NCBI GenBank assembly: GCA_002401545.1 | Contig: NVTJ01000153.1 | Span: forward strand, 1-7,746 | Direction of reading: 5' to 3' | DNA length: 7,746 nt | Source of the DNA: Alphaproteobacteria bacterium | Lineage (GTDB): Bacteria > Pseudomonadota > Alphaproteobacteria > Sphingomonadales > Emcibacteraceae | Shown here: piece after piece, positions 1-5,631 of the stretch | How the letters are laid out: every line of letters starts with the position of its first letter | How positions within the stretch are numbered: position 1 is the stretch's first letter | Made by a program: the position numbers and the translations under genes | Notes under the pieces: model-generated | Database searches by the model: none | The model's input: the letters and a program-made list of their open reading frames with translations, nothing else | What the model was told of the DNA's origin: nothing

Positions 1-1
1 G

Positions 2-232
2 CTGGAGGTAATTACGCCTACAGTTGAGAGTGTTGATGACCTTCTGACCGAAGAGGACGAGGCAAAATTCATTCAGGCCTTTCGTGAGCTGATCCGCCTT
101 TTTGTAATCTATAATGTTAGATTTATCAGAAACGTACTGTGCAATATCTTGATTATGACCAACAGCAGGGTTTTCAAGCAAGACTGCCACCCGGTTTTGA
201 GACCCACCTCTTCCAACAAATTTATTTATCAT
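2..232 (-). CDS. third gene of the cyclase/E2 operon, N-terminal part only, function unknown
   Basis: An ATG at 232-230 overlaps the last 11 bases of the E2 gene and is preceded at good distance by AAGGAAGG, a strong ribosome binding site. The product starts MINKFVGRGGSQNRVAVLL and stays convincing to about DYKK near position 100. The frame remains open to the window edge (77 codons), but from about 100 onward it is the antisense of the hsdR-like stretch and has the Leu/Phe-rich look of a shadow. The gene is therefore probably truncated after about 45 residues; if instead it continues, the hsdR call is wrong. The pattern VGxGG, then VAxLL, then VG and SNI is spaced like the nucleotide-binding start of ThiF/E1 enzymes. 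However, the expected Asp-x-Asp is absent and the leading beta-strand is weak, so I do not assign a family. By position this would be the effector or the E1-like partner of the system. Confidence 0.5.
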   Translation of the reverse strand, partial: MINKFVGRGGSQNRVAVLLENPAVGHNQDIAQYVSDKSNIIDYKKADQLTKGLNEFCLVLFGQKVINTLNCRRNYLQ

Positions 233-316
233 GTGTCCTTCCTTTTCGCTGGCAGTTTTCCCAATCTCTTAAAGGGCAATTCTTCATGCTGCCGCAACAC
301 TTTGCTTTTCGTTTGA
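2..316 (+). pseudogene. 3'-truncated type I restriction subunit R (hsdR) fragment
   Basis: The reading frame enters from the left edge and runs to a TGA at 314-316. Only the first 33 or so codons, to about position 100, look like real protein. They are acidic and helical, with TPTVESVDDLLTEEDE followed by KFIQAFRELIRL, which resembles the C-terminal helical part of type I restriction R subunits (F..AFR.LIRL). In that family the next residues are usually of the form NVL..F.EF and about 100 or more residues follow. Here the frame switches to low-quality sequence (FVIYNVRFIRN...) that runs antisense to the start of another operon. I infer that the gene was cut by a recombination event near 100. 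HsdR is the ATP-dependent translocase and nuclease of type I restriction, and a protein lacking this end would probably be inactive. The assignment rests on a short stretch recognised by eye, and the larger part of the gene is outside the window. Confidence 0.5.
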
Positions 317-1073
317 CAATATCAAAATATTTCTCTTCCAACTCTCGCCTGTTCATTTCCAAGAGCACGAGCTTGTAAATAGCTTCGCGATTAGGGCAAT
401 TACATTTCAATATGGGCTTGTGCCGTTTTTCGCATCGAGTAGAGAAAGGCGCTTGGTCACACCCATATTTGGCTTTAGGAAAGTGTCGATAATAACAACT
501 CCGTGGACACCCAGTGCGTTGGTTCATGAGCATATTGGTCTGTTGATTTATCTTGGGAAGATGTTCGCCCAACCAACCTTTTTTCCGAAAAATTCCTTCC
601 TCTATTTCCTGCGCCCATCCCAATGGATTGCTGAGTTCTTCCATCCTAATTTGAACATCTGCAGCATCTCCGTGCGACAGCCCCTTTTTAAGTGGCCAAA
701 AACCCTTTCTCCTGGCTATATATTGGCATCGAAAGTGTTCCAAAATTGCATTCCACCAATGCTCGCCATCTTGGGATGATAGGATACTCCTCCCAGCATC
801 CAATCCGATACAAAATGTTCCATCCAAGTTTATGTGACGCTCCATGCAAAAAGCAGGAAGTTTGTCACCAATGCTCTGCTCAGAGACACAAACGCCTATA
901 CGCTCCTGTTCAAGTATTACAAGATCATAGGTCGTGTCCGGTTGCCCACTTTCCATAAAAGGGGTTGCTGTAACCAGCATTTTAACATCTGTCTGAGGAA
1001 TCTTAATTTCAACCCAATCCGGGATGGTATCTTTAAGAAAATGAAGGGGGCGACTATTTCTTGATGGCAACAC
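222..1073 (-). CDS. E2 (ubiquitin-conjugating-like) domain protein with cysteine-rich C-terminal region
   Basis: The protein has about 283 residues if the GTG at 1073 is used. A TTG at 1070 and a longer TTG frame from 1130 are alternatives, and none has a clear Shine-Dalgarno, which suggests coupling to the cyclase gene it overlaps by 20 bases. The N-terminal half contains ERHINLDGTFCIGLDA at about residues 78-93. This mirrors the eukaryotic E2 motif HPN...G.IC: His-x-Asn followed by Gly-x-hydrophobic-Cys, with Cys88 the predicted thioester cysteine. A Trp-Trp pair (106-107) and GFWP...LSHGDAA follow, as in prokaryotic E2-like proteins. The C-terminal third carries ten cysteines (about 189, 193, 205, 214, 224, 226, 259, 260, 266, 274) with several histidines, suggesting one or two zinc-binding modules. 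In type II CBASS, E2 enzymes conjugate the signal-producing enzyme to targets and raise its activity. By analogy this protein may act on the neighbouring cyclase, but that is inference. No E1 or JAB protease is visible. Confidence 0.72.
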   Translation of the reverse strand: MLPSRNSRPLHFLKDTIPDWVEIKIPQTDVKMLVTATPFMESGQPDTTYDLVILEQERIGVCVSEQSIGDKLPAFCMERHINLDGTFCIGLDAGRSILSSQDGEHWWNAILEHFRCQYIARRKGFWPLKKGLSHGDAADVQIRMEELSNPLGWAQEIEEGIFRKKGWLGEHLPKINQQTNMLMNQRTGCPRSCYYRHFPKAKYGCDQAPFSTRCEKRHKPILKCNCPNREAIYKLVLLEMNRRELEEKYFDIVKRKAKCCGSMKNCPLRDWENCQRKGRTHDK

Positions 1074-2640
1074 TGTGTGATCTATGTACAGGAGTTGTCG
1101 AAGTCTTCGTGGTTGACGATTGCCCAACAATGGTGGCTGCTACATCATCATATTGCATATTATTCGAAAAGCCTGAATCGTTGAATTGATCGTGAAGGCC
1201 AAACGGTAAATTTTTCAGTGCTTGCGCGCCAAAGCGAGTTTGCGTTCCATTGCAACTGCCTTGTAAATTTTCTGATCCGGTTGTGGCCAAACTAGAGGCT
1301 ATTCTCACCCCCCTTTCACCCCTTATTCCAATTCGACTAATTGGTGTTTTGCCTAGTTCTGCACCAATCGCTAATCCCAAGTTATCAATATTGCGTAGCT
1401 CTTTCTTGCAAATATCGAAAGAGGATCGAAGTGCACCAGCACACTCAGCTGTGGACCGAACAGTCTGCACCAAATCTATATTTTCACTTGTTCCTTCGGC
1501 AATAACTCCATGGATACAATCGCCAATGAACCGAACTTTTCGTCCACCAAAATCTCGCTCCAAGACAGTTTGTAATTCGCCGCGAATAACAAATATTGCT
1601 CGGACTGCCTCGGATACGTCGCCCCCTCTCATTGCTTCATCAATATATGCTGTGTAGCCATCTAAATCAGCGAAGAGGGATGCCATATCCATTCGGATAC
1701 TATTTGACGGACTTAATTTACTGTACTCGATCTTAGATAACGGTGGCTCCATGCGATGAAAGGTGAAACTGGGATTAGAGATTGGCACTTCCTTCTTTGC
1801 CAAGATGTCGCCTTTCCATTCGGCTAGAAGTGATTGCGTACGCTCTTCTGCTGTTTTTATTTGCCCTGCAGTATCAGTGAAAAGCTCAGGTTTTAAGCTG
1901 TCACGGTAATAGTCTTCTTCAAGAACGGTCAGTCTCTCCAAATCTAGCGAGCCAACGGCAGAGAGTCCCAGTACGGTTCGTACTCTGTCGGAAAGGAAAA
2001 TACCCGGAACATCACCTTCCGCAAGTTTTGCTGCGTGATTTGCTGCACTACCCAAAAATAACGGTTCTTTGTCTTTACCGTTTCCACTGTTAATCGCAAC
2101 GCATGGCCCAGCATCAATCCCAATCCTAAAACGTGCACCAAGCTGGTTATCCGCCAGCTCTTGATTCGCTAAATTGGACAGCATCCGAAGTTGGTTTGCC
2201 AGTTCTAGCGCTTCGATCAAACTTGATCTGGAAATTCCGGTTCCTTGAGATTCCAAGATTACAGCGTGCATACGTGCTGAGTGGAAATCGACACGTTGGG
2301 CATTGGTGTTTTCAACTATTCGATCACACGCTGAATAATGCAGATGCAAAAATTGTAATGCTCGTTTATGTGTTGCTTCATTCTCAACGCCATCTTGCAA
2401 ACGATATTCATCATAGTTTGTAATGTTTACGTAAATTTGTATAGTTTCAACCAAAACTGGTTTTTTTCCAGCAAGGCCAAATAGCGGCTTTTGGGAAATT
2501 TCTTTTCGCTGCCGTCTCAGATTTTCTTCTGTAATATATGTTGGATAGTATTCGGTGGCAAAATTTTGTGCCTTCACGAGGGGCGCATCAATTATGCTCT
2601 GCCTGATTCTGTTTTTTGCTTCCGCATAATTCCAAGGCAT
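1054..2640 (-). CDS. tandem class III nucleotidyl cyclase, Pycsar-like
   Basis: The product has 528 residues and starts at an ATG preceded by GGGGGA six bases upstream. It has two cyclase homology domains joined by a charged linker. Domain 2 (about 315-480) has FADLDGYT (residues 323-330, metal Asp325) and VRFIGD (Asp374), the two metal ligands of class III cyclases. Domain 1 (about 62-225) has lost them: Asn72 and Ala122 stand at the equivalent places. It does keep RIGIDAGP (172-179) and FLGSAANHAAKLAE (196-208), with Asn201 and Lys205 in the places of the transition-state Asn and Arg. Domain 2 has Arg446 and Ser450 there. The protein thus looks like a fused C1/C2-type pair with one composite active site. 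By my alignment the positions that specify adenine (Lys and Asp in adenylate cyclases) are Asp118 and Leu194, so the substrate is unlikely to be ATP and may be a pyrimidine nucleotide as in Pycsar. No membrane segment is seen. A Ser/Thr-rich flexible tail (about 505-528) ends in Lys-Lys. Confidence 0.75.
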   Translation of the reverse strand: MPWNYAEAKNRIRQSIIDAPLVKAQNFATEYYPTYITEENLRRQRKEISQKPLFGLAGKKPVLVETIQIYVNITNYDEYRLQDGVENEATHKRALQFLHLHYSACDRIVENTNAQRVDFHSARMHAVILESQGTGISRSSLIEALELANQLRMLSNLANQELADNQLGARFRIGIDAGPCVAINSGNGKDKEPLFLGSAANHAAKLAEGDVPGIFLSDRVRTVLGLSAVGSLDLERLTVLEEDYYRDSLKPELFTDTAGQIKTAEERTQSLLAEWKGDILAKKEVPISNPSFTFHRMEPPLSKIEYSKLSPSNSIRMDMASLFADLDGYTAYIDEAMRGGDVSEAVRAIFVIRGELQTVLERDFGGRKVRFIGDCIHGVIAEGTSENIDLVQTVRSTAECAGALRSSFDICKKELRNIDNLGLAIGAELGKTPISRIGIRGERGVRIASSLATTGSENLQGSCNGTQTRFGAQALKNLPFGLHDQFNDSGFSNNMQYDDVAATIVGQSSTTKTSTTPVHRSHSVAIKK

Positions 2641-2698
2641 AAGCGTCCCCCGTATGAGAAATGTGGCTGATCGCTACTACACGTGGGGATTGATTGAA

Positions 2699-2714
2699 AA
2701 AGGTCAATACCTTT
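2699..2714. promoter_or_regulatory. small inverted repeat upstream of the cyclase gene
   Basis: AAAGGT, a CAAT spacer and ACCTTT form a perfect 6-bp inverted repeat about 60 bases upstream of the cyclase start. On the minus strand it overlaps TTGACC (2707-2702), a possible -35 element, but no good -10 lies 16-18 bases further on. A TATAAT on the minus strand at 2745-2740 lacks a recognisable -35. The repeat could be an operator, but this is weak evidence. Confidence 0.22.
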
Positions 2715-2746
2715 CTGTGCACTTTTTGTTCTTTTGATTATTATAA

Positions 2747-2999
2747 ATGATCGAGAAAGCCAGTAACCGAATTTGGACGCTTTCTTGATACGGTTCAAAG
2801 AGAGCCGGTGCTTGTAACCAAGAAAAACCGTCCCGTGGCAGTGACTATGTCCATTCAAGATGCTGAGGCCTTGTTACAAATGCAAACCGAGATCGGTATC
2901 AGTATGGGGATGGCCGATATTGGTGCAGGACGGTTCAGTGAATTTACACCAAAATATGCAAGCGATTTGGCAGCCCGTTTCAAGACGCTACTCAAATAG
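2747..2999 (+). pseudogene. Phd/YefM-like antitoxin, frameshifted at its N terminus
   Basis: Reading in the frame that ends at TAG 2997-2999 gives a nearly complete Phd/YefM-type antitoxin: PVTEFGRFLDTVQREPVLVT, then KKNRPVAVTMS, then an acidic and helical C-terminal part ending AARFKTLLK. This is the usual Phd order: an N-terminal DNA-binding fold with the REPV.VTK..RPVAV core, then a toxin-binding tail. That frame has a TGA at 2748-2750 and no ATG, GTG or TTG start before the GTG at 2808, which would remove the N-terminal third. An ATG at 2747 lies one frame away: reading ATG ATC GAG AAA and then skipping one base would give MIEK-PVTEFGRFLD, a sensible start. A single-base insertion in the first five codons is the simplest explanation. 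There is no clear ribosome binding site and no cognate toxin on the same strand. Its last 12 bases overlap the 3' end of parE, convergently. A sequencing error cannot be excluded. Confidence 0.62.
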
Positions 3000-3299
3000 C
3001 GCTTCCAAATCCCGCGCTCCATGCAGCACACGAACAACATGAATACCATAGTCCGTTGGCATATAGAAAATCATATAGTTGCGAAAACCATTCACCAAGA
3101 TCATTCGCATCCCCGTTAGTCCTAGCGCCTTGTATTCACGTAAAGCACCCATTTCTGGCATTTTCAAAAGGGCTTGTTCTGTATCGGCCACTGCATCAGA
3201 AAACCGGATAGCCAGATCAATATCTTTAACCGCAAAATAGTCCGATAATCGGTCGAGATCAATCTCAACCGAAGGGCTATGAGTTATTCGAGAGGTCAT
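2988..3299 (-). CDS. parE: ParE/RelE-family toxin
   Basis: This 103-residue protein begins MTSRITHSPSVEIDLDRLSDYF and ends VVRVLHGARDLEALFE. That C-terminal strand, with the V-R-V-L-H-G-A-R-D signature, is typical of ParE toxins in the RelE/ParE superfamily. The family members are small basic proteins; ParE toxins usually poison DNA gyrase, and RelE relatives cleave mRNA on ribosomes. The central stretch MRMILVNGFRNYMIFYMPTD matches the beta-sheet core of the family. It starts 3 bases after the parD stop, so the pair forms a standard antitoxin-first operon and should share the promoter upstream of parD. No frame damage is visible. The target (gyrase or ribosome) cannot be told from sequence alone. 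Confidence 0.85.
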   Translation of the reverse strand: MTSRITHSPSVEIDLDRLSDYFAVKDIDLAIRFSDAVADTEQALLKMPEMGALREYKALGLTGMRMILVNGFRNYMIFYMPTDYGIHVVRVLHGARDLEALFE

Positions 3300-3302
3300 T
3301 AT

Positions 3303-3566
3303 TTATTTTGACTTACCCTGAACTCGCGTTTTCAAACGGTCTTTGAACTTGTCCCAATAGTCATCACCAACCTCAATTGCTTCACCGGAGTTTAGCCCTT
3401 CGAGAAGCATGGCTTCAAGTTTTTCCTCCGCAGCCTGTTTTTTGTCCTGAATAATAAGGTTGCGTAAATAAGCGCTTGGTGTGCCATGATGATCCTGCTC
3501 AACACGGTCTTTTACAAAATCGCGCAAACCCTCAGGAAGCGATATGTTCATTGTTGCTGTTGCCAT
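3303..3566 (-). CDS. parD: ParD-family ribbon-helix-helix antitoxin
   Basis: This 87-residue protein has the N-terminal ribbon-helix-helix pattern MNISLPEGLRDFVKDRV (about residues 6-22) followed by TPSAYLRNLI, as in ParD antitoxins of the CopG/Arc/MetJ fold. The N-terminal domain dimerises and binds the operator. The C-terminal tail, with EGLNSGEAIEVGDDYWDKF, should wrap around the ParE toxin and neutralise it. The start is an ATG with AGGAAAAG 5-12 bases upstream. The gene lies directly before parE. The putative promoter region upstream contains TTGTCAA and TTGCCAA in direct orientation, which could be part of an autoregulatory operator. A decayed second copy of its C-terminal half lies at 4084-4248. 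Confidence 0.87.
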   Translation of the reverse strand: MATATMNISLPEGLRDFVKDRVEQDHHGTPSAYLRNLIIQDKKQAAEEKLEAMLLEGLNSGEAIEVGDDYWDKFKDRLKTRVQGKSK

Positions 3567-3594
3567 AAAACTTTTCCTAACTGCTAACGTTCAT

Positions 3595-3623
3595 AGTGTA
3601 GCATAATTGGCAAATATTGACAA
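3595..3623 (-). promoter_or_regulatory. predicted parDE promoter
   Basis: On the minus strand TTGTCA (3623-3618) and TACACT (3600-3595) are separated by 17 bases, and the -10 lies about 28 bases before the parD start. The spacer contains TTGCCAA, a near copy of the TTGTCAA at the -35, offset by ten bases. Antitoxin binding here would fit known parDE autoregulation. This was matched by eye only. Confidence 0.45.
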
Positions 3624-3699
3624 TTGTTGTTATTCACTCTGCATCCCATACAGAATCAAGATAGGCACATTTTCTACCGCCTTGGCTTCTATCAGGATG

Positions 3700-3716
3700 C
3701 GAGCAGGTGTTGCTCG
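3700..3716. promoter_or_regulatory. operator-like palindrome over the -35 region of the 3743 gene
   Basis: CGAGCA, a GGTGT spacer and TGCTCG form a perfect 6-bp inverted repeat. It sits where the -35 element of the promoter at 3709-3736 should be. A repressor bound here would block that promoter, and autoregulation by the antitoxin-like product of the following gene is the obvious guess. Confidence 0.4.
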
Positions 3717-3736
3717 TATTTATTTTCAGCTATAAT
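3709..3736 (+). promoter_or_regulatory. promoter for a leaderless transcript of the 3743 gene
   Basis: A perfect TATAAT lies at 3731-3736 and is followed by only six bases (CACGAC) before the ATG at 3743. A start of transcription about 7 bases after the -10 would fall on the A of that ATG, so the mRNA would have no leader and no Shine-Dalgarno; none is seen. The -35 is poor (GTTGCT, 3709-3714, 16-base spacer) and lies inside the palindrome 3700-3716. Confidence 0.5.
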
Positions 3737-3742
3737 CACGAC

Positions 3743-4003
3743 ATGAACACGGTGTACAATTTCCCAGCATCAAAATTACCGGCTGAATTGCGCGGAGATA
3801 TTTCCTGTGATGCCTTCGTCACTATTGTAGTTGACGATGAAAGCAATTCTCTGTCCGGGTACACCCAAACCGAGATTGATGCGCTTGTTGCAACTTCAAT
3901 GAGGCAGAAAGAACGAGGGCTCGGCACTCATCTTTCTTCTCTCGACGAAATTGATACACACTTTGACGCACTGAAAGTGCAGGTGGATAAAAAGTACCGA
4001 TAA
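3743..4003 (+). CDS. orphan antitoxin-like protein
   Basis: The protein has 86 residues and begins MNTVYNFPASKLPAELRGDI. It continues with CDAFVTIVVDDE and a more polar C-terminal half ending QVDKKYR. The layout (short N-terminal strand, ...LP..LRG.I......V.IVVDDE, then a helical tail with TEIDALVATSMRQ) resembles small antitoxins that accompany RelE/ParE toxins, but I cannot name a family. The frame opens further upstream at 3707, but the perfect -10 at 3731-3736 makes the ATG at 3743 the sensible start. It is divergent from parDE. No toxin gene follows: the next 80 bases hold only short frames, followed by a decayed parD on the other strand. It may be a solitary regulator, or an antitoxin that protects the cell from a toxin encoded elsewhere. 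Confidence 0.6.
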   Translation: MNTVYNFPASKLPAELRGDISCDAFVTIVVDDESNSLSGYTQTEIDALVATSMRQKERGLGTHLSSLDEIDTHFDALKVQVDKKYR

Positions 4004-4083
4004 TCAAACGATCAACTCATGTCTCTCATTTGTAAGAACGCACCGCACCATTTTGACTGCCATTTTGGTCAATGGACTAAAAA

Positions 4084-4248
4084 CTATTTGAATTTGGCTT
4101 GAGCACATTGGTTCAGGCGGTTTTTGAATTTGTCCAAATAGACATTGTCAACTTCGATAGCCTCACCAGAGTTCACTCCCTCAACCAGCATGATTTCCAA
4201 TCGTTCTTCTGCCGAGTTTTCGCCCGTTTCCTTCTGATCTTTGGCGCT
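4084..4248 (-). pseudogene. decayed second copy of parD (C-terminal half)
   Basis: Minus-strand translation from just after a TGA (4251-4249) to a TAG (4086-4084) gives 54 residues with NSAEERLEIMLVEGVNSGE followed by AIEVDNVYLDKFKNRL. This lines up with the C-terminal half of the intact ParD at 3303-3566 (EGLNSGEAIEV..DYWDKFKDRL): of the 11 residues EGVNSGEAIEV, 10 are identical. The N-terminal ribbon-helix-helix half is missing and the sequence upstream does not resemble it, so this is a 5'-truncated remnant. It has the same orientation as the intact copy. No recognisable parE follows it. Confidence 0.7.
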
Positions 4249-4302
4249 TCAACCGAAGATGAAATGGATGATCTATTTGGAAAGTAACAGTAAATAACTG
4301 TC

Positions 4303-5460
4303 TCAAAAATGCGGAGAAATTTGCTTCCCAATTCGTTCTGCGGCCTTACGCATAGGGTCAGACGCAATGTGCGCATACCTAGCCGTTGTACGTGGTTGTG
4401 AATGTCCAAGCAAAGCTCCGATCATGGGCAACGACATCCCGTCCATGACTGCTACGCTGGCAAATGTGTGTCGGAGGTCATGAATACGGACATCCTCAAG
4501 CTCAGCAATTCTTCGGATACGTTGCCACGCCTTTTGAATTTCATGAATTGGCTTTCCGGGTATTAGCCCACAAAAGACATAGGGATTATCAACCTGTCTT
4601 ATGGTTTTATGGAGAATTTCTATTGCAGCCTCATTGAGGTAGATGGTTTTCGGGCCAGTCTTTGACATTGGCAAATTTAGTACGCCACGCCCCAAATCAA
4701 CATAGTCCCACTTGAGATGTAAAATCTCTCTCAAACGCGCTCCTGTGAGACATATCACTCGAAGAGCATCAATGGCGTAGATTGTTGCCAATTCCTCATG
4801 CTCTGCTTTGTTGAAGGCATCTCCAAGATATTGTTGTTCCTCTGGTGATAAAAATCTCTGACGTGGTATTTCCTTGTATTTCTGCACATGTCTGCATGGG
4901 TTTGTATGGTCGTCACGATAGCCATATTTTTCTGCCCAGTTGAAAAACTTGGATAGCACAGCAAGTGTCTTATTCGCACTACAGGGCATGTGGTGCATAG
5001 CATGATGAAGACGGGCTACATCTTGGCGAACAACTTTCTTGATCGGCATTTTCTTAAAAGACGGCGGCATTTTTTTTTGTGCGACATTGTGATAAGCCTC
5101 TATCGAACTTGGCCTTAGTTTCACATCAACATGCTCAGCAAGAAAAACTTTCAATATGTCTTCGACTGTTTTTGCGTTTTTAGCAGCATCTTTATCCGCG
5201 AGAGGATCTATCCCAATTGCAACATGCCCTAACAGTTTTTTGGCTTCGACCCGAGCTAGTTCGGCTGTCACATTACCATGAACCCCAAGTGATATTCGAC
5301 GGGTACGACCAGCACGGCCGCCCACACGATATTGTACAATGTATGTTTTTCTGCCTGACGGTAGCGTTTTGACACCAAATCCTGATAAGGCACTATCCCA
5401 AAGATACTCAGGTTTGTTAGATGGTTTTTGTGCATCTACACAACGTTTTGTAATTTTCAT
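4303..5460 (-). CDS. int: tyrosine-type site-specific integrase (P4 family)
   Basis: The protein has about 385 residues, typical for P4-like island integrases. It starts MKITKRCVDAQKP at the ATG 5460-5458, preceded by AAGGAAG four bases away; an in-frame ATG at 5514 falls inside repeated regulatory sequence and was not chosen. The N-terminal domain has LWDSALSGFGVKTLPSGRKT and QYRVGGR.R.ISLG, the DUF4102 arm-binding type. A core-binding SAM-like domain follows. The catalytic domain shows the full set: Arg242 (TGARLRE), Lys267 (SKTGPK), His327 and Arg330 (HDLRH), His353 (LLGH) and Tyr362 (TTARYAH). It should recombine the island with the tRNA-Thr gene, whose 3' part lies about 170 bases upstream. 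No frame damage is visible, so it may still be active. No excisionase gene is seen in the window. Confidence 0.93.
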   Translation of the reverse strand: MKITKRCVDAQKPSNKPEYLWDSALSGFGVKTLPSGRKTYIVQYRVGGRAGRTRRISLGVHGNVTAELARVEAKKLLGHVAIGIDPLADKDAAKNAKTVEDILKVFLAEHVDVKLRPSSIEAYHNVAQKKMPPSFKKMPIKKVVRQDVARLHHAMHHMPCSANKTLAVLSKFFNWAEKYGYRDDHTNPCRHVQKYKEIPRQRFLSPEEQQYLGDAFNKAEHEELATIYAIDALRVICLTGARLREILHLKWDYVDLGRGVLNLPMSKTGPKTIYLNEAAIEILHKTIRQVDNPYVFCGLIPGKPIHEIQKAWQRIRRIAELEDVRIHDLRHTFASVAVMDGMSLPMIGALLGHSQPRTTARYAHIASDPMRKAAERIGKQISPHF

Positions 5461-5494
5461 AACGCTTCCTTTTGTCTTGTCGCCACCAGTTTCC

Positions 5495-5515
5495 AGTAAG
5501 CACATAGTAAGCACA
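5495..5515. repeat. tandem 10-bp repeat with 11-bp period between int and att
   Basis: AGTAAGCACA occurs twice (5495-5504 and 5506-5515), separated by one base, so the copies lie one helical turn apart on the same DNA face. Placed 35 bases upstream of int and about 120 bases from the attachment core, they fit arm-type integrase sites or a directionality-factor or repressor site. This is inference from position. Confidence 0.5.
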
Positions 5516-5523
5516 GCGACGGC

Positions 5524-5537
5524 AACTCACAACTCAC
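5524..5537. repeat. tandem 7-bp repeat beside the 10-bp repeats
   Basis: AACTCAC is repeated directly with no gap. It lies in the same int-att interval and may be part of the recombination or regulatory region, but a chance repeat of this length is possible. Confidence 0.25.
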
Positions 5538-5631
5538 TCAAGGAAACTAGAGATAACAATAACGTATTTTTTTCCACGTGTTATCCAATTATGGAGCACT
5601 ATAGACAATGCCAGAAAAACACCCAAATCCA

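Noticed and set aside
139..378. A 79-codon + strand open frame
   Set aside because: It is a shadow of the third operon gene and the end of the E2 gene, with no credible motif.
1250..1657. A 135-codon + strand open frame
   Set aside because: It lies wholly antisense to the cyclase gene and shows no ribosome site or recognisable motif.
98..2729. CTTTTTGT at 98-105 and again at 2722-2729, possibly a target duplication around the cyclase operon
   Set aside because: The word is short and T-rich, and the right copy does not coincide with a clear gene breakpoint. Chance is sufficient.
4025..4083. Possible ParE C-terminal remnant downstream of the decayed parD
   Set aside because: A minus-strand stretch VRCVLTNERHELIV vaguely recalls VRVLHGARDLEAL, but only a few residues match.
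4099..4287. + strand frame ending GASTEDEMDDLFGK
   Set aside because: The acidic end looks gene-like, but the rest is antisense to the decayed parD and reads as random hydrophobic sequence. Too short to support as a fragment of another gene.
4287..4301. ACAGT-AAATA-ACTGT inverted repeat after int as a terminator
   Set aside because: A five-pair stem without G+C strength or an adjoining T run is too weak.
5461..5514. Upstream in-frame ATG giving an 18-residue longer integrase
   Set aside because: The extension (MLTMCLLETGGDK...) is not integrase-like, covers the tandem repeats, and the internal ATG at 5460 has a good ribosome binding site.
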